Assembly: GCF_007004655.1 (NCBI RefSeq)
Contig: NZ_ML660105.1
Coordinates: forward strand, 1 to 64,000
Origin: Exilibacterium tricleocarpae
GTDB taxonomy: Bacteria > Pseudomonadota > Gammaproteobacteria > Pseudomonadales > Cellvibrionaceae
DNA: 64,000 bases
Reading direction: 5' to 3'
Shown: in pieces, positions 1 to 6,439 of the stretch
Position numbering within the stretch: the stretch's first letter is position 1
How the letters are laid out: every line of letters starts with the position of its first letter
Position numbers and translations under genes: made by a program
The notes under the pieces: model-generated
What the model saw: only the letters and a program-made list of their open reading frames with translations
Databases searched by the model: none
Told to the model about the DNA's origin: nothing

Positions 1-2
1 TT

Positions 3-101
3 CGGTATTTTTACATTTCCCCTCTGTATTGGCAGGAGATGTTCAATAATTTTGAATTGTGCTTTCGTGATTTCCATAGGCGCACATTCTATCAAAATTA
101 G
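3..101 (+). CDS. C-terminal end of an upstream cassette gene (partial)
   Basis: An open frame enters from the left edge and stops with TAG at 99-101, 28 bases before the first attC site. This is where the end of a cassette gene is expected. The visible tail of about 32 residues is rich in aromatic residues (RYFYISPLYWQEMF at its start). No family is recognised from so short a piece. It could be chance, since only about 100 bases are visible. Confidence 0.4.
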   Translation, partial: RYFYISPLYWQEMFNNFELCFRDFHRRTFYQN

Positions 102-128
102 TGTGAACAGGCCCTAGTAAAAACTAAG

Positions 129-204
129 GCATAACCAAAGCAGCTAGCGAACAGCTATTCCACCGCTATGCGGTTCCATAGCTGCCGCGCTACTGGCGTT
201 ATGT
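129..204 (+). repeat. attC site 1
   Basis: Starts with a GCATAAC core and ends with GTTATGT. Between them is an imperfect palindrome whose inner arms (CAGCTAT near 151 and ATAGCTG near 178) flank a small CCGCTATGCGG hairpin. This is the layout of an integron recombination site. The next cassette gene starts 11 bases after it. Confidence 0.75.
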
Positions 205-214
205 GTAGTCGAAT

Positions 215-483
215 ATGAATATATTAGCAGCAATAGCCGTAGTATTTGTATTCCTTGTTCTTTATGTGAACATCAAGGTGTCGCAAGATATTGCTCGCTC
301 AAAAGTCTCAACAAAAAATGAGCGTACTCTCTCATATTTACTTGTTTGGTTAATTCCTCTTTTGGGGTACTCTTTGTTCCCAAAAAGGTTCTGCCAAACT
401 TACATACCAAATCTGATGGCACCAGCTTCTTTAGTGGTGGCGGTGGTTCAGATGGTGGGTGCTCCGGAGGCGACTGTGGTTAA
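215..483 (+). pseudogene. Frameshifted cassette gene: membrane protein with Gly/Ser/Cys-rich tail
   Basis: Translation from ATG 215 gives an N-terminal membrane segment (about residues 3-20), a basic stretch and a second hydrophobic segment (VWLIPLLGYSL). After that, the meaningful C terminus lies in another frame. Shifting two bases near 378-390, where there is an AAAAA run, gives a tail ending SGGGGSDGGCSGGDCG and stop TAA at 481-483, just before the next attC. Gly/Ser/Cys tails of this kind are known in small membrane proteins. Staying in the original frame instead runs on into attC site 2 to 577, which is not a natural end. I read this as a one- or two-base frameshift: either a real pseudogene or a homopolymer sequencing error. 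Confidence 0.6.
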
Positions 484-485
484 AC

Positions 486-579
486 ACATAACAAGTGCAG
501 GCAACAACGCCCCTGCGGGGCTGGACCTCCATTCCGCAGCTTCGCTGCTCCAATACGGCCGTTGCTGCAGGCGTTAAGA
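486..579 (+). repeat. attC site 2
   Basis: Bounded by ACATAAC at 486 and GTTAAGA at 573-579. The arms pair GTGCAGGCAACAACG with the CGTTGCTGCAGGC side. Inside is the word GGACCTCC, shared with several other attC sites in this array, and a CCGCAGCTTCGCTGC hairpin. Confidence 0.8.
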
Positions 580-611
580 GGCTCGCGCAGTAGGTGCAAT
601 AATTGCAGATT

Positions 612-1616
612 ATGGAAGAGAAAATTATTTCGGCAGTAAATGACTTTGCTCACTCGATAAATTCGGAAAGCAAGGTCGTGGCTGATATGTCTGCACTAAT
701 TGATGTGACGAATAAATTGCCTCTTTCGAGCTTTGACTACTGGGAACGATTGATTCGTTCAGAATTTTCTTCTGCACTAAGAAATTTAAATCCTCCAAAG
801 TGGAAGGTATGGCCAAAACCTAAGGAATTAGTGACTTGGCTTGACCTAATCAGCTGTGATGGTTACAAGCGCGAAAAAGCTCTGCGAGCTTTGTCAGGGG
901 CGGCTCCGAATACTTTCTTTTTTTCTCTTGCTGTTCGTAGACTCAACGATTGGGTGCCCCAAGTTCGTAAGGCCGCAAGGGAAAAGCTTTCTGAAATAGC
1001 AAGATCGACTGATCCTAGATATGTAGTTGAAGCGCTATGTATCGCCCTTTCCAATTGGAACTCGTGGGGCAGGATAGAAGAAGCAGATAAAAAGGTTCTT
1101 CTGCAAATTATTTGTGAAGAGGAAATAGCAAAGGCCCTTCGGTCTAAATTAATTTCATCGGCTTCTGGGCCTATGCCATCACTCTTTTCGCAGCTTGGTC
1201 GCACGCCGATACTTGATGGAAAAATTGAAGAAATAGCTACTTCTGCAATTCAGCCTTCGGTTCGAGCTAAAGCATACCGTAGCTTATTTGAAGGGCGAAT
1301 TGTATGGATCGAAGGTCGCAAATGGGAGTGGACGGACATAAGATACTGTGAAGGAAAACTAAAACCCATCGTATCAGAACGAAAATTGAACACTCAGACT
1401 CCGCTGCTCGAAATACTTAAAAGATCTTCTGAAGATCGCTCATCTATCGTTAGACGAGTTTCAGCAGAGATTCTGATTCGAGAGCTAGGTAATCTAGGGG
1501 ATGTGGCTCGGGTGTTAGCTGAACAGTTTGCTTCAGATAAATCTCACCCTGTATCCGAAAGGGGCGAGTTCGCATTAAAGAAACTAAACGAAGCGGAGCG
1601 TGCCAATGCCTTTTAA
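612..1616 (+). CDS. Cassette-encoded HEAT-like repeat protein
   Basis: A 334-residue soluble protein with no signal peptide. ATG 612 is preferred over an in-frame TTG at 603. The sequence is a run of amphipathic helices. Residues about 85-135 (LRALSGAAPN..., VRRLNDWVPQVRKAAREKL) and 270-325 (SSIVRRVSAEILIREL, GEFALKKLNEAE) have the spacing of HEAT/armadillo repeats, which usually bind proteins. The stop TAA lies inside the core of attC site 3, which fits a cassette gene. It is large for a cassette and AT-richer than the chromosomal genes to the right. I cannot name a function. Confidence 0.7.
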   Translation: MEEKIISAVNDFAHSINSESKVVADMSALIDVTNKLPLSSFDYWERLIRSEFSSALRNLNPPKWKVWPKPKELVTWLDLISCDGYKREKALRALSGAAPNTFFFSLAVRRLNDWVPQVRKAAREKLSEIARSTDPRYVVEALCIALSNWNSWGRIEEADKKVLLQIICEEEIAKALRSKLISSASGPMPSLFSQLGRTPILDGKIEEIATSAIQPSVRAKAYRSLFEGRIVWIEGRKWEWTDIRYCEGKLKPIVSERKLNTQTPLLEILKRSSEDRSSIVRRVSAEILIRELGNLGDVARVLAEQFASDKSHPVSERGEFALKKLNEAERANAF

Positions 1617-1682
1617 CAAGCGCATGTTGGCGGACTTGTTTTCCGCTGCACTCCAAACAAGCCGTAAATGCGGGCGTTAGCA
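1611..1682 (+). repeat. attC site 3
   Basis: TTTTAAC core overlapping the stop codon of the preceding gene, ending GTTAGCA at 1676-1682. The GCGCATGTTGGCGG arm faces AAATGCGGGC, and a TTTCCGCTGCACTCC segment sits in the centre. Confidence 0.75.
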
Positions 1683-1687
1683 CAAAA

Positions 1688-2101
1688 ATGAGAGTCGAAT
1701 TACTTAGTCTAACTCAAGCGGCACTGATAATTCCAGATAGTACTGGAGTGGTGTATACGAATCAGGTTGGTGGAAGCGAATGTGATTCCCTTGAAATGGA
1801 GGGTAGTATTGTACCTATCGAGTACGATATTCCGCTTGATAATCCAAAAGAATCTCTGACCGATAATTTATGTGGCTTATTTCGAGAGGGAAATCCTGGA
1901 GTAATTGATCAGGATACCGCTGAAAAGATACAGCGACTACTTAACAACTCTCCATTCACGAGCGACGTTGATATAAACTGGAAAAAATTGGGGGCATCCA
2001 AGGAATCTTGGTTGCATGTAAATTTAAGAGGCACTCTTAACGGCACAGTCAAAGGTGTTAGTGCAAATGAGGCAGTTTTAACGTGGCCAAACAGCGACTA
2101 A
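1688..2101 (+). CDS. Cassette hypothetical protein, DUF6210-like
   Basis: A 137-residue soluble, acidic protein. The region around residues 20-48 (VVYTNQVGGSECDSLEMEGS then VPIEYD) resembles what I remember of the DUF6210 family, where a Y-x-NQVGG motif and an EGxxVP motif occur early. No catalytic motif is evident. The gene starts 5 bases after attC site 3 and ends just before attC site 4, so it fills a cassette. Function unknown; the family assignment is from memory and tentative. Confidence 0.6.
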   Translation: MRVELLSLTQAALIIPDSTGVVYTNQVGGSECDSLEMEGSIVPIEYDIPLDNPKESLTDNLCGLFREGNPGVIDQDTAEKIQRLLNNSPFTSDVDINWKKLGASKESWLHVNLRGTLNGTVKGVSANEAVLTWPNSD

Positions 2102-2102
2102 G

Positions 2103-2150
2103 TGCTAACAAAGTGTTGCACCGGACAAACCGGTGAACGCGGCGTTATAT
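2103..2150 (+). repeat. attC site 4 (short)
   Basis: Only 48 bases, from TGCTAAC to GTTATAT at 2144-2150. The arms are GTTGCACCGG and CCGGTGAAC around a 4-base loop, the compact hairpin form of an attC. Confidence 0.7.
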
Positions 2151-2165
2151 CTTTAGAGGAAGCGA

Positions 2166-2552
2166 ATGAGAAAATTGGTTAGTTCGGGCTCTCATTTAGA
2201 AGAGCCAATTGGTTTTTCAAGGGCATGCAGAGTTGGGAATGTAATCTCTGTCTCCGGTACTGCTCCAATAAAAAATGGTAAAACCGCACATGTTGGTGAT
2301 GTATATGGCCAAACTAAATATTGTTTGGAGTTATCTATCCAAGCTATTGAAGAGGCTGGTGGAAAACTAGGTGATGTAATCAGAACTCGTATTATGCTCA
2401 CCGACATATCTCGTTGGGAAGAGGCAGCGAAAGCACATGGGGAACTCTTCTCTAAAATCAGGCCGGCATGCACATTTGTTGAGGTTAGCCGCTTCATTGA
2501 GTCAAAATGGCTAGTGGAAACGGAAGTTGATTGTGTTTTGGCACAGATATAA
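2166..2552 (+). CDS. RidA family protein (enamine/imine deaminase)
   Basis: 128 residues, the usual RidA length. RidA proteins hydrolyse reactive enamine/imine intermediates made by PLP enzymes and form trimers with active sites between subunits. The sequence shows the family pattern: ISVSGTAP near residue 28, VYGQTKYCLELSIQAIEEAG in the middle, then the strand with the conserved Arg (VIRTRIMLTD) and the C-terminal RPACTFVEV ... LVETEVDCV. An AGAGGAAG ribosome site lies 6 bases before ATG. The ATATAAC core of the next attC overlaps the stop codon. It is a cassette copy, so it probably duplicates a chromosomal ridA; its exact substrate is unknown. Confidence 0.9.
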   Translation: MRKLVSSGSHLEEPIGFSRACRVGNVISVSGTAPIKNGKTAHVGDVYGQTKYCLELSIQAIEEAGGKLGDVIRTRIMLTDISRWEEAAKAHGELFSKIRPACTFVEVSRFIESKWLVETEVDCVLAQI

Positions 2553-2618
2553 CAAGCACAGGCACACAGAGCAATTTTCCGCTACGCTCCAAATTACCCG
2601 GTGCTGTGGGCGCTATGT
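2547..2618 (+). repeat. attC site 5
   Basis: Runs from ATATAAC to GCTATGT at 2612-2618. The final core has C where the other sites have T (GCTATGT instead of GTTATGT). The CAAGCACAGG arm pairs with the CGGTGCTGTGGG side, and the centre is TTTTCCGCTACGCTCC. Confidence 0.7.
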
Positions 2619-2628
2619 GTAATCGAGT

Positions 2629-2943
2629 ATGAAGAGAGAGCAAGCCATCAACGGACTTTTTGTGTGTCCATGCTGTGGATATGCAACATTAGGGGAGATC
2701 TGTAATTACGAAATATGTGGGATCTGCTTCTGGGAAGATGATGGCCAGGATGACCTTGAGACAGGTGAATGTTGGGGTGGGCCAAACTATATATCTCTCG
2801 AGGAAGGCAGGCTTAATTTTTTAAAAATCGGTGTCAGCGATCCTAAAGACAAACGGTGTGTCCGCAGGCCAAAGGAGAGTGATATCAATTTTAGTAAATA
2901 CAAAATCAGTAACGGGACTGTAGTGCGTGCAGAAAACACATAA
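2629..2943 (+). CDS. Cysteine-rich CPCC family protein
   Basis: 104 residues. The N-terminal half carries the CPCC-family signature: FVCPCCGYATL followed by CNYEICGICFWEDDGQDD and then GGPNYISLEEGRLNF. The four to six cysteines probably bind a metal ion. The family is common in cassette arrays and in immunity-type gene clusters, but its biochemical role is not established. The gene ends ENT-stop at 2941-2943, with the stop inside the ACATAAC core of attC site 6. Confidence 0.85.
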   Translation: MKREQAINGLFVCPCCGYATLGEICNYEICGICFWEDDGQDDLETGECWGGPNYISLEEGRLNFLKIGVSDPKDKRCVRRPKESDINFSKYKISNGTVVRAENT

Positions 2944-3021
2944 CAAGTGCATGTTGTTCGCCCACTTCGTGGGCTGGTACCTCCGCACTGCGTGCTCCGG
3001 CCCCAAATGCAGGCGTTAAAT
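2938..3021 (+). repeat. attC site 6
   Basis: ACATAAC at 2938-2944 to GTTAAAT at 3015-3021. The outer arms are GTGCATGTTG and AAATGCAGGC. It carries GGTACCTCCGC, a variant of the GGACCTCC word seen in attC sites 2, 7 and 9. Confidence 0.75.
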
Positions 3022-3027
3022 TTCACA

Positions 3028-3288
3028 ATGGTGATATTCGCAATTACAAGAGATGGGTTTCAGGAATTAAAATCCATCATAGAAATAAAAAGGTGCCCTG
3101 TGTGGGTAGGGGCTGGCGTGCTCACAGATATAGAAATGAGGCAGTTGCGTGAGCTAGGCGTTGATCTAACCAATTTTACATATGAAATAGCTACAGATGA
3201 CAAAGCAGCTATAGATAGTGCCCTAGAGGATATTGCTCTACATCATCCAGGGCAAAGGGTGTGGGTTGAATGTCAGCCCCAAATTTAA
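3028..3288 (+). CDS. Cassette hypothetical protein
   Basis: 86 residues from ATG 3028, the first ATG after attC site 6; a longer reading upstream would translate the attC itself. Small soluble alpha/beta-looking protein: an ITRDGFQEL strand-helix, then KRCPVWVGAGVL and an acidic helix (DDKAAIDSALEDIALHH). No signal peptide, membrane segment or known motif. Stop overlaps the ATTTAAC core of attC site 7. Function unknown. Confidence 0.65.
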   Translation: MVIFAITRDGFQELKSIIEIKRCPVWVGAGVLTDIEMRQLRELGVDLTNFTYEIATDDKAAIDSALEDIALHHPGQRVWVECQPQI

Positions 3289-3379
3289 CAAGGCGCTGTA
3301 GTCGCCGCGAAAAACGCGGCTGGGACCTCCGTTTCGTCGCTTCGCTCCTACACTACGGCCTCTAAGCTTGTCATTATAG
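3283..3379 (+). repeat. attC site 7
   Basis: ATTTAAC start; the end core reads ATTATAG (3373-3379) instead of GTTATAG, so the first base of the conserved GTT is lost. It includes CCGCGAAAAACGCGG and GGACCTCCGTTTCG with a GTCGCTTCGCTCC hairpin. Confidence 0.65.
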
Positions 3380-3390
3380 GTTTTTATGCA

Positions 3391-3948
3391 ATGCATAGAG
3401 TAATACAAATAGCGATTATGCTTTCTCTATCTATTTCGTGTTTTTTTGGAGGAATGTACGTTGGCCTCGGGCAAGGTGCTCTTTATGCATTGGGTCTTGA
3501 AGCTCATGGGGCTCGATACCGTATATTTAGCTACGAAAGAGGCGAGTTTCAGGAGGGAGAGTCTAAGGAGGCTGCTGAAGCTACAATTGACTCGAACATC
3601 TCTTACTTCGGTCAACATTTAGAGAATCACTGGCTCCTTCACCAGGTTCCGTCTCCTTGGTCGTTGAGTGAGTCGGGAGTTTCATTCATGAAAACAGCGG
3701 TAGAATATAGAATCAAAAACCCTCGAAAAAACGACGCAAAGCTACTATCAATTATGGGGCAAGAACCTACCGAACAATATCTGGAGGATAGAATGAATTT
3801 GATACGAGAGGAAAATGGTGAGTTATATTTATCTGAAGAAGAGACGATAGAAGTCATAAAGGAGAGCCTGCTGTATATGAAAACGCAGGAGGCTTTCTAC
3901 CAAAGGGCTCTCGAGTATGTAAAGCAGTTGAATGAAGGCGGTCTATAA
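3391..3948 (+). CDS. Cassette-encoded membrane-anchored or exported protein
   Basis: 185 residues. An N-terminal hydrophobic segment (about residues 5-31, IQIAIMLSLSISCFFGGMY) is a signal anchor or signal peptide. The rest is soluble, acidic and mostly helical (ENHWLLHQVPSPW, YLEDRMNLIREENGELYL, ETIEVIKESLLYMKTQEAFYQ). Its C-terminal domain probably faces the periplasm. No known family. Stop TAA 3946-3948 lies in the core of attC site 8. Confidence 0.65.
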   Translation: MHRVIQIAIMLSLSISCFFGGMYVGLGQGALYALGLEAHGARYRIFSYERGEFQEGESKEAAEATIDSNISYFGQHLENHWLLHQVPSPWSLSESGVSFMKTAVEYRIKNPRKNDAKLLSIMGQEPTEQYLEDRMNLIREENGELYLSEEETIEVIKESLLYMKTQEAFYQRALEYVKQLNEGGL

Positions 3949-4029
3949 CAAGCTGCTGCATTTCGTTCCGGCGCTTACAGCGCCTCCACCGGACTCGCCT
4001 TCGGCTCGCCGATGAGCAAGGCGTTATGT
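3943..4029 (+). repeat. attC site 8
   Basis: CTATAAC to GTTATGT (4023-4029). Contains the palindromic GGCGCTTACAGCGCC and CTCGCCTTCGGCTCG hairpins between CTGCTGCATTTCG and the ATGAGCAAGGC arm. Confidence 0.7.
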
Positions 4030-4048
4030 GTTAGGAGAAAAATAAAAA

Positions 4049-4369
4049 ATGCGAGAATTAAGAACGCCTACGGGAATCGAAGGTGATGATGACTCAACGG
4101 AAATGATCCGCATATGGCTGGCTCACGAGGATTTACATGTGTCTCTATTGTTGGGCATGTGGGAAGACGCCGAAGAATGTGAGGTCGATGAAAGAGATGC
4201 ATGGGGCGAACTACTTGCAGATAGTATCCAGCATATTGCGAATGGCTTAAATCAGAGTCATGGATGGGATAAAGAGCAAACTATCGTTCGCATTACTAAT
4301 TCATTGCTTAAAAATACTAAGTGTCCCACAGGCGTCGTTACTGGCAGCTACGTTGAAGAGAACACATAA
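4049..4369 (+). CDS. Cassette protein, DUF5076-like
   Basis: 106 residues, acidic. The central run EMIRIWLAHEDLHVSLLLGM followed by DERDAWGELLADSIQHIANG resembles the DUF5076 family as I remember it (a small domain with LHVSL and WG-LLAD-HIA motifs). No enzymatic motif is visible. An AGGAGAAA ribosome site precedes ATG by about 10 bases. The gene ends EENT-stop with the stop inside the ACATAAC core of attC site 9. Function unknown. Confidence 0.65.
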   Translation: MRELRTPTGIEGDDDSTEMIRIWLAHEDLHVSLLLGMWEDAEECEVDERDAWGELLADSIQHIANGLNQSHGWDKEQTIVRITNSLLKNTKCPTGVVTGSYVEENT

Positions 4370-4493
4370 CAAGGCTATCAAAGATCGCCAGTAAACTGGC
4401 TAGGACCTCCGTTTCGTTGCTTGTTTTGTGCTTTAACGCTACGCTAGAACAAACAAATCAACAAAACTCCGGCCCTTTATAGCGGCGTTATGA
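4364..4493 (+). repeat. attC site 9 (long)
   Basis: 130 bases from ACATAAC to GTTATGA (4487-4493), the longest site in the array. It has the GGACCTCCGTTTCG word and an AT-rich insert around 4420-4466 (repeated AACAAA) in place of the usual short central hairpin. Confidence 0.65.
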
Positions 4494-4499
4494 ATCGTC

Positions 4500-4688
4500 A
4501 TGAGCATCAAGAGACTTAAGCATGCAGCACAAAATATCGGCCAAATGTTTTGCGGCTGGGAGCTAATGTTCGACTACAAAACTTTGGCAGAGCTAGAGTC
4601 GGGGGTTCTGCATATCGATCTACTCCGTCAGAAATGTAAGCACAACGATAGAGAAAGCCAGAAGAAAGCACTACAACTTTTACGATGA
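4500..4688 (+). pseudogene. Cassette gene interrupted by an IS element
   Basis: Starts 6 bases after attC site 9. The first ~40 residues (SIKRLKHAAQNIGQMFCGW then ELESGVLHIDLL) resemble a small protein family often found in cassette arrays. After about position 4620 the frame passes into transposase DNA, read out of the transposase frame, so the C terminus (RQKCKHNDRESQKK...) is not native. I take it as a truncated cassette gene. Confidence 0.5.
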
Positions 4689-4989
4689 CGACTTTAAGGC
4701 AACAGCGGTATCGTTAACAGAGATGCCTGGTGTGCAGGCGAATCATGTCGCCGAAGCACTCGATATTCACGAGGTGATGCTATATCGTTGGCGTATGGAA
4801 ATGCGTCGAGGGCAGATAAAAGTGAAAAAGAAAAATATCCAAATAGACCCTGAAGTTAAGTCCGAGCTAAAGCGCCTGCGGAAGCTGGAGCGCGAGCATA
4901 ATTTGCTCAAAGAAGAGCATACCCTTTTAAAAAAAGCCATCCAGCACTCTTTGCAACAAAAAGGGAAGTTTTCGAGTTCATCGACCTAA
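4636..4989 (+). pseudogene. IS3-family orfA (transposase HTH subunit)
   Basis: The frame reads RRKHYNFYDDDFKATAVSLT, then PGVQANHVAEALDIHEVMLYRW (the helix-turn-helix) and a leucine-zipper-like C terminus (LKRLRKLEREHNLLKEEHTL). This is the standard OrfA layout. No normal ATG precedes the first helix. An internal ATG at 4723 would remove part of the HTH, so the start has been lost or replaced at the insertion junction. Confidence 0.75.
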
Positions 4990-5227
4990 ATCGAGCACAA
5001 CACAAAATCTCTCTGATGTGCCGTGTTTACGATTGAACGACAACGCTCACATAGAATCTTTCTTTCAGGATTTTAAGACAGAAAGTATCAAGGTGAAGGC
5101 GTTCAAAACGGTAGAGCAGTTAAGGGGCATAATCATCCAATTTATGCGCTACTACAACTACGAACGATCACATTCTAAGCTCGGGTATATTACACCAGCT
5201 GAATTTGAGTGTAGAATGTGTGTTTAA
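4965..5227 (+). pseudogene. IS3-family orfB remnant with large out-of-frame internal deletion
   Basis: From 4965 the frame gives EVFEFIDLNRAQHKISLMCR and stops at 5036: the N terminus of OrfB. From about 5031 a different frame gives NDNAHIESFFQDFKTESIK and MRYYNYERSHSKLGYITPAE, the C-terminal part of the integrase core with its conserved Glu region. Everything between, including the DDE aspartates, is missing and the join changes frame. No working transposase can be made. Confidence 0.75.
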
Positions 5228-5326
5228 CAATACGGTGTGTGCAAAAGCGGGTCAGGTTCCGCACCCCGAAAAACGCGGTGCCTGGACCTCGCAAAAAGCG
5301 CTCAGCCTTTGTTGGCGACGTTATGC
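5222..5326 (+). repeat. attC site 10
   Basis: GTTTAAC core overlapping the stop of the orfB remnant; ends GTTATGC at 5320-5326. The interior has CCGCACCCCGAAAAACGCGGTGCC and GGACCTCGC. Confidence 0.65.
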
Positions 5327-5350
5327 TTTCTAAAGTAAGGTGGTAATACC

Positions 5351-5866
5351 ATGTCAAAAGAATTAACGAACAACTTTGTAGGTCTATTTTCATCTAGGCT
5401 AACTACTCTTGGACATATTCTCGACATTTCTGAACGGTACTTCAATGAAAATGCAGAATCCATATTAGGTTTTGATCTCATTGACGATATGCTTCCTTTT
5501 GGCGCGCAAATCGCCTATACATGTGATCAACCATGTAATTTTTCGCTTTGGTGTAGGAATCAGGAATCTAGTAATTTATCTCCTGAACTTGATTCCTTAA
5601 CAATGGCAAGAGATTTGATTGAAAGAACGAAATCTCAACTCGAAGGGCTGGAGTTAAAGGAGTCAAAGTTTTCAGAAATAAAACGAATAAACATCGGTGG
5701 CGATCAATATCTTGAATTAGAAGGAATCAACTACATTCAAGACTTTTTAATCCCAAACTTCTATTTTCATTTGGTCACGGCTTACAACATTATGCGAATG
5801 AAAGGAGTTCCTCTGGGTAAAGTAAATTACAATTCGCATTTGGCTCCCTTTATTAGAGCAGCATAA
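5351..5866 (+). CDS. Cassette hypothetical protein
   Basis: 171 residues, soluble, no signal peptide. An AAGGTGG ribosome site lies about 8 bases before ATG. The C-terminal third (FLIPNFYFHLVTAYNIMRMKGVPLGKVNY) matches a motif common to the DUF1993 / DinB-like four-helix family, where a YFHL-x-x-AYNILR helix carries a conserved His. That suggests a possible metal-binding helical bundle. I am confident only that it is a real cassette gene: it is followed at once by attC site 11 (GCATAAC overlaps its end). Confidence 0.7.
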   Translation: MSKELTNNFVGLFSSRLTTLGHILDISERYFNENAESILGFDLIDDMLPFGAQIAYTCDQPCNFSLWCRNQESSNLSPELDSLTMARDLIERTKSQLEGLELKESKFSEIKRINIGGDQYLELEGINYIQDFLIPNFYFHLVTAYNIMRMKGVPLGKVNYNSHLAPFIRAA

Positions 5867-5932
5867 CAAGCGTAACCACAGGGAAAAATATTCCGCTACG
5901 CTTCAAATTTTCCCGTGTTACAGTCGTTAATT
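5861..5932 (+). repeat. attC site 11
   Basis: GCATAAC to GTTAATT (5926-5932). AAGCGTAACCACAGGGAAAA pairs with the TTTTCCCGTGTTACAG side, around a TTCCGCTACGCTTC centre. Confidence 0.75.
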
Positions 5933-5953
5933 TTTTAGGAGTAAATTGAGAGA

Positions 5954-6310
5954 ATGTATAAAATCATTATAACTGTAATCCTATCTATTTTTATTTCTTC
6001 AAACGCTTTAGCAACCCGGGGATATGTAGGTAAGAATCCGATCAGTGGCGTTCATGTTCTTGATAGTTCAGTTTCGTGTGGGCCTAGCAATGGAGCTTGT
6101 TTACTCCTTGTATTTGAAGGAGGTGCTTTAGGCTGCAACCCGGAAAGCGGCTCAATCTCCGTATCTCTCAATGAGCCAAACTTTGAGCTAATTCAATCAA
6201 CGGCTCTTGTCAGTCTAACTTCTAAAAAGAAGTTTCGAACTTATGCGGCAATAGAATCTTGTGGTGATGCAGAAACCCTCAATCCAAATGGGGCCGGTGT
6301 ATACGACTAA
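5954..6310 (+). CDS. Cassette-encoded exported protein
   Basis: 118 residues with a typical signal peptide (MYKIIITVILSIFISSNALA, cleavage expected after ALA). The mature part is small and has four cysteines (VSCGPSNGAC, LGCNPE, ESCGD), suggesting two disulfides in the periplasm or outside the cell. A TTAGGAG ribosome site lies about 13 bases before ATG. No family recognised. Confidence 0.65.
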   Translation: MYKIIITVILSIFISSNALATRGYVGKNPISGVHVLDSSVSCGPSNGACLLLVFEGGALGCNPESGSISVSLNEPNFELIQSTALVSLTSKKKFRTYAAIESCGDAETLNPNGAGVYD

Positions 6311-6315
6311 AAAAG

Positions 6316-6399
6316 CCTTAACAAGTTTGTGTTGAAGGATATTTTGGTCGTCGCTTAAAAACAGCGCCAACCAAAATGCCCCAAAGAAAGACGTTAGGC
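6316..6399 (+). repeat. attC site 12
   Basis: CCTTAAC to GTTAGGC (6393-6399). The ATATTTTGGTCG arm faces CCAACCAAAATG, with a CGCTTAAAAACAGCG hairpin in the centre. It differs in sequence from the GGACCTCC group. Confidence 0.75.
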
Positions 6400-6439
6400 C
6401 GCTAAAGACATCGCTAGCAGTTTAGTTGGAGAAGCAGCA

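Larger units (their letters stand above)
4622..5227 (+). mobile_element. Decayed IS3-family insertion sequence
   Basis: Contains an orfA-like HTH gene and two separated pieces of an orfB-like DDE transposase. The bulk of orfB (around 200 codons, including the catalytic Asp residues) is missing. No clear terminal inverted repeats or target duplication could be found, so the boundaries are approximate. The right end runs straight into attC site 10, whose core overlaps the transposase stop codon. Not expected to be active. Confidence 0.75.
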
